Positions 57,661-64,000 of a stretch of 64,000 bases of DNA are shown here, piece after piece (the first letter of the stretch is position 1; the number at the start of each line of letters is the position of its first letter). Position numbers and translations under genes: made by a program. The notes beneath the pieces are model-generated. The model was not told the DNA's origin and did not search any database. It saw nothing but the letters and a program-made list of their open reading frames with translations. This stretch comes from Nannobrachium achirus (Eukaryota > Chordata > Actinopteri > Myctophiformes > Myctophidae), in the NCBI GenBank assembly GCA_963921795.1, contig OY997651.1, positions 49,850,518 to 49,914,517 on the forward strand, given 5' to 3'.

Positions 57661-58309
57661 AAGAGCTAGAGAGGAAAGTAGCAGATCCACAAGCTTGAAA
57701 CGCATAGCTTCACACTGTGTTTCATGCTAGAATTGATGCTTTTGTCTGACACTATGATCAAATAGGGCGTTAATTAACAAAAACAACAAAAAAAGTTAAA
57801 ATATAGAGGTAATTAACCACGTAGACAAATCCCGGCGTTTGCATCATTAGCTCTAGCCTTTGATTTCATTTGAATAGTACAATATCTGATCGTCCACATG
57901 TTACTGATTACAGAAAATGGTAATCCGCTCATGATTTCCTGCACAATGGATTAATCAAACTCATGGGGGATTTGGAGCAAAATGTTATGGCCGTCTGCCA
58001 TTGGTGCAGGCACGGAGCAAGTTAGGCCTATTGTTTTAATTAACAATAAATACAAAAACAGCTAACCTTGTGCCCATGCCCTAAGCACCCTTCAGTGCAG
58101 TTATGTTTGTAATTTCTCAAACGATTGAAGCATTTATGTGTTCATGTGTTTGTTGTTGATTTTTTTTAGCACCATAGTCTATCAGTGTTGGCACACCTTC
58201 CAACCGACTGATCTCCAGAGTCGCCCGACTTCATTCGACTGCCAGTCTGTATGTAATAGTCTGTTTGGTGGAGAGCCACCTTAAAACAAGGTTTCTGGCC
58301 TCATCCATG
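57661..58309. other. Intergenic; one apparently unique AT-rich block
   Basis: 57840-58010 has several TAAT/ATTA words (for example CACAATGGATTAATCAAACT) and no recognised repeat; a possible regulatory element. A single hairpin arm lies at 57676-57703. Confidence 0.3.
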
Positions 58310-59215
58310 CCCATACAGTTTACAGTTACAGTTTACAGTTTAGGCATTTAGCAGACGCTTTTAATCCAAAGCGACTTACAATAAGCAGATAAAGACATCA
58401 CAATAATAAACAAGATAATATGTCAGTACATCAACAGCAATATAACAAATGCAAATGAATATCTATCTAGAAAACAAAAATAATCAGTCAAGAAAAAAAG
58501 GTTCTAAAAAACCTAAAAACAATTGCTAACTAGCTTCATGTATGGTCATTGAGTGTTTCAGTAGTGCTAAGGGTTTAGGTGGGGTCTGAAAAGGTGAGTC
58601 TTCAGTCCACGACGAAAGCTAGCGAGTGAGTCCGTTGTTTTAAGTAGGACAGGGAGTTTATTCCACAGCTTGGGGGCCAGGAGGGCAAACTGTCTCGGAC
58701 AAGTGGATTTTTGTCCTGGGGCTTTTAGCGAGGGTTCTGTCAGCATCCCTGTGTTGGCTGATCTAAGTGAACAGGTGGGGGTGTAGGTGTTGATCAGGTT
58801 TTGGAGGTATGGAGGAGCCATACCTTTGGCTGCTTTGAAGGTCAGCATCAGTGTTTTGTATTCAGTGTGGGCCGCAACCGGGAGCCAGTGGAGGCTGCGG
58901 AGAAGGGGAGAGACATGTGAGAACTTAGGCTGGTTGAAGACCAGTCGTGCCGCAGCATTTTGGATCAGTTGGAGAGGTTTAAGTGCACATGCTGGGAGAC
59001 CAGTAAGGAGAGAGTTACATACCCTAGGTGGGGTTGGCAAAAGGTTGGTTTCTGTGTGGAGTTTGCATGTTCTCCCCATGCCCGCCTGATGGAGGGTAAA
59101 GGAACAGTTTGGAATAACATGTTCCTGTCCAACCGGGGAATCTCCCCTTCTGTCAGGTGAACATTGAAGGATGCATGAGGCCAGTCCGCCCAGGATTACA
59201 TTAGACAATTGGCAC
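58310..59215 (-). mobile_element. 5'-truncated CR1/L2-like LINE end
   Basis: The minus-strand frame ending at 58567 reads NSLLTGLPACALKPLQLIQN, LLRSLHWLPVAAHTEYKTL, APPYLQNLINTYTPTCSLRS and LAPKLWNKLPVLLKTTDSLA, a typical C-terminal RT segment. The 3' region contains GCATTTAGCAGACGCTTTTA / AAGCGACTTACA, a common fish repeat. The N-terminal end of the frame (after ~59020) is fused to an unrelated repeat (GTGTGGAGTTTGCATGTTCT). Confidence 0.8.
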
Positions 59216-59319
59216 TGGGTGAAAAAATGGGTTCCCTAATCTCTTCAAATGTAAGAGGAAAAGCTTTTTTGGTTTCTGCCCGGCAGCAGCGATAGGTTTT
59301 GCATGGCTGTGTCGGAGCC

Positions 59320-59515
59320 ATGGCATTGGTCCGAAGGTTTATTAGTCAGAAGGTTCATTATTCCGAAGGTTCTTCAGTCCGAATTTGTTAAGAATACTAT
59401 GCCTAACTCTAACCCTAACCCTAACCCTAACCTTAACCTCAGTAACCCTAACTAAATTCGGACTAATGAACCTTCGGACTAATGAACCATCGGACTTATG
59501 GGCAGTCCCCGGCTG
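59320..59515. repeat. Inverted repeat enclosing telomere-like (CCCTAA)n
   Basis: TCCGAAGGTTTATTAGTC on the left pairs with GACTAATGAACCTTCGGA on the right. Between them, 59402-59440 holds four to five CTAACC units (ACCCTAACCCTAACCCTAAC). Confidence 0.75.
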
Positions 59516-59689
59516 TGTTTACAGTCAGGTCAGACCACAGTGTCTCAGTGCTGACAGACTGGCTGCTCCAGATCGTCATTGATTCTTTGAGTCACCTTGC
59601 CAAGCTGCTTCATGTGCTTGAGTGGTGGATTACAGCTCCTAATGTAAAGAGACATTTGACCAAAAAGCTCAGATGATCATTTTATGTAC

Positions 59690-60115
59690 GGCACTTAATT
59701 GCAATGTTATGGCACTTTTACATTAAGTATGTCCATTTTCAATAATTTATACTCCTACTCTCTACTTACTACATCTCAGAGGGGAAAGTATTGTACTTCC
59801 TTACTCCACTACAATTATTAGAAAACTTCGCAGTGAAAGGCCTTTTCACTTTGCCCTATTATAGAACCACCACAAGGCCACAATAACATACCTGACCTGG
59901 TGGAGACCTGTGCTCAGAAGAGAACTGCTTCTAGTTGGCAATTATCTTGTTGTTGTTGAAAGATTCTGACACATTTTGAAAACATAATAAAGAAGAAATA
60001 GAGAAAGAAAGTGCAATGGAACATTCGGTATAATCAGTACTTTTACTTTTGGCACTTTATATATTTTGATGCTAACATTTTACACTTTTACTGAAGTAAA
60101 ATGTAATGTGAACAC
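59690..60115. mobile_element. GTAAAAGTA-family MITE without hairpin
   Basis: TACTCCACTACAATTATTAG and TACTTTTACTTTTGGCACTT match 42084-43245 and 54360-54795 in reverse, but the centre has other sequence and no hairpin. Confidence 0.6.
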
Positions 60116-60158
60116 GGGCCTTTTGCTTGTTTACAGAGTCGTTTTTGAGCGGTGCTCC

Positions 60159-60661
60159 CAGTGGCGTCAGTTCAGCAAAAGCTAGGGTATGGCAAAGTCC
60201 TCATGGAAAAGAGGCATCCTTACATTTTGTATAACACGGTTCTATTGTGAAAATAGCAGATCTACTTGCTCACAACGCCTCGCGCTGCGAGGCGTTGTGA
60301 GCATGTAGATCGGCTATTTTCACAATGTCTGAAAAAAACTAGTATTTTCAGTTTTTTACCCAGGTTTCTACGGTTTCTTGGGCTGGATATGGCAGCCTGG
60401 AACAGTTGTTCAAGTGCAGCTAAACTTAGCATGTTAGTAAACGTGCCACCATTTTGTCAAGATGAGAATAATACAAGTGTGGAGAATATAATTATTATAC
60501 CTTGTTAAAGTGACCATTTTGTTAAAATTTGCATTTGTAGTTATTTTACTGTAATTTAACAACATAATAACCAGTTTATATTTAAAAGTAACTTTTATTT
60601 TCCCTCCTGAACCCAGGGTATGGCAGCTGCAAACCCCTGCCATACCCAAATGACGCCCCTG
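60159..60661. mobile_element. hAT-type element, TSD GGTGCTCC, with hairpin
   Basis: CAGTGGCGTCAGTTCAGC at the left and AATGACGCCCCTG at the right, flanked by perfect GGTGCTCC at 60151-60158 and 60662-60669. The hairpin at 60244-60326 has 40-bp arms with two mismatches, tip CCTCGCGCTGCGAGG. Confidence 0.92.
60244..60326. repeat. Dispersed hairpin module, longest near-perfect copy
   Basis: From ATTGTGAAAATAGCAGATCT to its complement. Loop is GCT. Confidence 0.93.
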
Positions 60662-60706
60662 GGTGCTCCTGGAAGGAGCTAAGCTCCAACATCTGGCTTT
60701 GGTGGG

Positions 60707-61305
60707 AGAAATATGTAACAAAAATAGGCTAAGGTGTTCACTTCCGTCCGAAAGCGTGAAAATTTGCACCTAGGGGTATTTTTGTGTGCTGGATTCAAAA
60801 AATGACAGATCCAAGCACTTTTCCCATGGGATCTGGTGGTTCTAATTCACTTACCATACAGGGAAAAAAGACCCCCCCAAATAATCTTCTTTAAGTAGCA
60901 TGTGAGGAGTCTATCTAGGCTAGGGGTTTTTCATGATTCTGAGTCCATTGCAAGCATTTACCTGGGCTAAAAATGGACCCTACAAAACTGTGAAAAGTGA
61001 TGACTCATCACTAAACCCTCATACTTAACCATAGTTTTGTGGGGTCCATTTCTAGCCCAAGGAATGTTTTTCGTGCAAAACAAATGCTTGCAATGCATTC
61101 TTAAAGAAGCTATTTAAAGAAGATTTTTTTGGGGGATCTTTTTTTCCCTGTATGGTAAGTGAATTAGAGCCACCAGATCCCATGTGAAAAGTGCTTGGAT
61201 CCGTCCATTTTTGAATTCAGCGCACAAAAATACCTCTAGGTGCAAATCTTCGCGCTTTCTGCCGGAAGTGAACACCTTTTTCACATATTTCTCCCACTAC
61301 TTTGT
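60707..61305. mobile_element. Foldback MITE, ~290-bp arms
   Basis: Arms share GTGGGAGAAATATGT, GGTGTTCACTTCC, GGATCTGGTGG(C)TCTAATTC, ACTTACCATACAGGGAAAAA and CTAAAAATGGACCC. The centre is AGTGATGACTCATCACT near 61003. No TSD recognised. Confidence 0.85.
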
Positions 61306-61423
61306 CCGGGCTCTGAAGCATGGTCTACATCTTGGCTCAAAGTGCTCAAAGTTTGCTGTACGCCCAGGGTCACATGGGCCCAGCTTCGTGGGACACTTAA
61401 TGACATTAACTCATAAATAGGGC

Positions 61424-61755
61424 TGGCTTCCAATTTCGGGCTTTTGATCTGGTCGGGAGTGGATGGCGTCATACCTCATTCTGTAGTCAAAACGGACTAC
61501 ACTTTAGCAGAAAACACCAAACCGGAAACCGTTTTAACCCCTACTTGTGCATGCGCTAAGCCGCTAACTACTTGCGCGTGTGCTAACTGGGTTGAAACTG
61601 TTTCTGGTTTGGTGTTTCCTGCCAAAGTGTAGTCCGTTTTGAATACAAAATGACATAGGATGCCATCCGGTCCAGACTGGATCAAACCACCTGTTTAGTA
61701 AACAAAGACCAGGCTTACTCCCAGGCAGAAAGCCTTGTGACGCGAGGTTAGGAGT
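61424..61755. mobile_element. Palindromic (foldback) MITE, copy 2
   Basis: Opposite orientation to 8785-9090. CAAAACGGACTACACTTTAG and AAAGTGTAGTCCGTTTTGAA arms. The centre is diverged around ACTTGTGCATGCGC. Outer AGGCTT / AAGCCT words. Confidence 0.8.
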
Positions 61756-62114
61756 CTCCTACCAGAGAGTCCGCCGGTCATCACATTATTGACTCGGGAA
61801 TGCGACACAAACAGAAGAAGGCACACCGGGGAGACAAAAATAAAAAAGTAGAAATAAGTTAAATTCATGGTTTAGCCCCTTTCATGGGTTACGTTATTGA
61901 TAGTGCACACGGGTTCAGACACGTCCCCGGCGCTATAAAGCGTCTCGCGCCGACTCGTTGGACTGAAGAGGTAATGAAAGTTTTCATTTGAGCCGGGATG
62001 TCTTTAGGGGGGAGACTGAGCCTATTCCATTCACTGTTAAATCTCAAATACCTGGAACGCGCCCGAGTCGCGTTAGATTTTAACCACTTTAACCATTATT
62101 TTATGCTTTAACTA
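61756..62114. other. Intergenic DNA, no gene seen
   Basis: 61760-61990 is apparently unique. 62035-62090 (AAATACCTGGAACGCGCCCG, CGCGTTAGATTTTAACCACT) is the reverse of ~51665-51715, part of the repeat that surrounds both near-identical hairpins. Confidence 0.4.
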
Positions 62115-62192
62115 TTGAAAAATAGCAGATATACAAGCTCACAGCGCGGCACCGAGTGCCGCGCTTGCGAGCTTGTAGATCTGCTATTTTTG
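62115..62192. repeat. Hairpin module with GCGGCACCGAGTGCCGC tip
   Basis: TTGAAAAATAGCAGATATAC on the left. The arm mismatches fall at the same stem positions as in 51566-51643 read in reverse. Confidence 0.92.
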
Positions 62193-62262
62193 AAAAAAAC
62201 GTGAAAATGTGTGCAAGTCTTTGAATATCTTTGACACGATCTTTGACCCGACTTCTAAATCC

Positions 62263-62737
62263 TAGGGTTGTTCGATGTGGCCTAAAAATAAAATCTCGAT
62301 TTATTTCTCAGAAAAGTCGATTTTCGATTCCGATTTCGATTTTTTTTGGTAAAAGAATAATACATTGTTTCAACTATGTTGTTTTCATTTAAAAAATGCA
62401 AGGACATGATTTTTTTTTTTATTATTGTTTTATTTTCTAAATGTTTTATATAGCCAAATAGCAAAATCTAATGTGGTGAGCCCTGCCCAGTCTGACGTGC
62501 ACTGCACGTGCATCAAATAAATTACACATCAGAGATAAAGTAGTATTAATTTGGTGTCGGACCTTGTCGTCCTGCTTTAGGAGGACCGGCTGTGCACTTT
62601 TTGCCCCGTGCAAGGCTCCAATGAGTAAGAATTACCCTAATTAAAGTGAAAATCGATTTTACGATTTCTTATTTTTTAAATCGTCCAAAGGAAAAAATCC
62701 CGATTTCGATTAAAAATCGATTAATCGGAAAACCCTA
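62263..62737. mobile_element. hAT-type MITE with perfect TSD CTAAATCC
   Basis: TAGGGTTGTTCGATGTGG at the left and AATCGGAAAACCCTA at the right, flanked by CTAAATCC at 62255-62262 and 62738-62745. Interior rich in AAATCGATTTT words. Nested in Charlie-like repeat sequence. Confidence 0.9.
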
Positions 62738-62754
62738 CTAAATCCTTCTTCTAA

Positions 62755-63000
62755 ATCATGTTGTTCTCAAACTTTTTCATGTCAAGGACCCCCACAATTA
62801 CAGGTATTTGGCCGCGGACCCCCATCTCAAAATATGTTGTTCCAGGGACCACCCAGAAGCAAATATTTGAGTTACAAATGTTCGCTTTTAAATAGATATA
62901 TTCAAAGACTTGCAAAGAAATATCATGATTTTTCAAAAATAGCAGATCTACAAGCTTGCAGCGCTGTGAGCTTGTATATCTGCTATTTTTCAATTGTTAA
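62755..63000. mobile_element. Charlie-like hAT MITE with hairpin
   Basis: GTTGTTCTCAAACTTTTTCA at the left, GGACCCCCATCTC blocks, and hairpin 62931-62992 (short GCAGCGCTG tip). Confidence 0.75.
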
Positions 63001-63119
63001 AGCGGTCAATAATCCTAGGCCTAAATGGGTTAAATACAGCCCAGTCAAATGAATTTAAAAAGCCAAGCATAGCTCATAGCCCCGAGGCTTCAATTAATAA
63101 CCATAGACTATTAATAGTG

Positions 63120-63450
63120 TCGTGGTTCTCAAACGTTTTCGTGTCAAGGACCCCCAAAATTGATGTGTATTTGGCAGCCGACCCCCTATCTGAAAAGGTT
63201 TTTTACAAGGGACCCCCAAAGGTTTGTGTTCAAAATGTTTGCTTAAATTCAAAGATTTTCACCCGTTTTCAAGATTTTTCAAAACATTGCAGATGTACTA
63301 GCTCATGACCTTGTACATCTGCTATCTTTTTAATAAGTATAAAATATTGTTTAAGTGGTCAAAGTGAGTGTGATGATATATTAACTACATTTGCTTAGGA
63401 CCGCCTGGTTTGTACTGGTCCCCTGACCCCACTTTGAGAACCAATGCTCT
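63120..63450. mobile_element. Charlie-like hAT MITE with diverged hairpin
   Basis: GTGGTTCTCAAACGTTTTCG at the left and CCCCACTTTGAGAACCA at the right. Hairpin 63286-63326 reads GCAGATGTAC on the left and GTACATCTGC on the right, where the family has GATCTAC/GTAGATC. Confidence 0.75.
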
Positions 63451-63489
63451 AATCTCCTGACTAATTAGTTCCAAAATGCGTCCGCCCAG

Positions 63490-63640
63490 ACATTATAACA
63501 CCAGGCACAGCTCTTCACTGGCTGCCTATTGTATGCAGACTACATTTTAAAAATCCCTTTTTAACAACCTTAATAAAACGTTACGCACACCGGCTCCAGT
63601 TTATATCTCTGAGTTACTGCAAGCACTGCACTGGATGTGT
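63490..63640 (+). pseudogene. LINE RT fragment
   Basis: One frame reads ITPGTALHWLPIVCRLHFK, the LHWLP.. motif of LINE C-terminal segments, then RLQFISLSYCKHC. Short and degraded. Confidence 0.5.
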
Positions 63641-64000
63641 GATCTCCCGGGTCTTCTGAGAGAACCCTGATAATGCACCCTTTGTCAGCCTTCTGATTGG
63701 TCCCTGACTGGCCAACCAGAAAAATCATTCACTTTTGCTACCAGGGGCGGAGTTATGCAGTGGGACAAAGTCCTTTCATTCTTTCACCGCAGTACGGTGC
63801 TGCGCGGTCATAGAGATTTTGATCATTATAATGAATACGCTTCAACAAACTAGTTCACATGAACGATATCGATGTAACTTAAGATATTCGATTGGATACA
63901 TATATTTTAAATGGCCTCTGCCTGTTTCAGAGGATTAAACTAATTAAAACATGTATTTTCGGGGGAAAACCCCTGTTTTGCAATGTAACTACTGTACTTT
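63641..64000. other. Window end, no gene seen
   Basis: Contains GATTGGTCCCTGACTGGCCA (CCAAT-type words) and a 67-codon frame (63735-63938) without a domain. No recognised element. Confidence 0.4.

Noticed and set aside
59402..59440. Ancient chromosome-end fusion
   Set aside because: The telomere-like units are few and lie within an inverted repeat typical of a small mobile element.

Overview
The window looks like fish (teleost) nuclear DNA. It has spliced vertebrate-type genes with GT-AG introns, a Hairy/E(spl) bHLH gene of the teleost her8/hes6 type, a poly-C2H2 zinc-finger gene, CR1/L2-like LINE 3' ends, many non-autonomous hAT and TTAA-target elements, and long (CA)n, (GA)n and tetranucleotide arrays. 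The species cannot be fixed from sequence alone. No rRNA, CRISPR array, viral gene or prokaryotic operon is visible.

Layout. 1-8205: a large inverted repeat. Two satellite arrays face each other across arms at least 2.4 kb long, and later insertions can be defined by comparing the arms. 8.2-13.7 kb: mobile DNA, including a three-deep nest of elements and an L2/CR1-like LINE end. 14.0-18.9 kb: a plus-strand zinc-finger gene in four coding exons, with 16 fingers and a frameshift between fingers 1 and 2. 19-22.8 kb: intergenic. 22.84-29.14 kb: a plus-strand her/hes repressor gene in four exons, ending in WRPW, with a hAT element inserted just after the stop codon. 29-64 kb: no complete coding gene found. 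This part is mostly nested MITEs, foldback elements, LINE ends and microsatellites. Two stretches (about 34.47-34.54 kb and 48.36-48.52 kb) look like a TATA box plus a non-coding first exon of a gene continuing to the right.

The most unusual content is a dispersed hairpin module. More than 40 sites carry all or part of a roughly 60-80 bp palindrome whose stem base reads AATAGCAGATCTACAAGCTC, then ACAACGC. It sits inside at least six otherwise unrelated repeat families. The stem tip differs from family to family, yet the two arms nearly always match each other, including paired (compensating) changes. Symmetric truncations, loop insertions, and two hAT insertions whose 8-bp target duplications lie in the stem are also visible. 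A separate element family with terminal GCGACC motifs shows the same coordinated change at its two ends, and one hAT copy carries a different perfect 34-bp-arm palindrome. The common theme is inverted repeats whose arms are kept identical. That could reflect hairpin-templated repair or replication, or selection on a folded RNA or DNA.

The two genes are a probable DNA-binding zinc-finger factor and a probable Notch-type transcriptional repressor. Nothing in the sequence shows that they act together.
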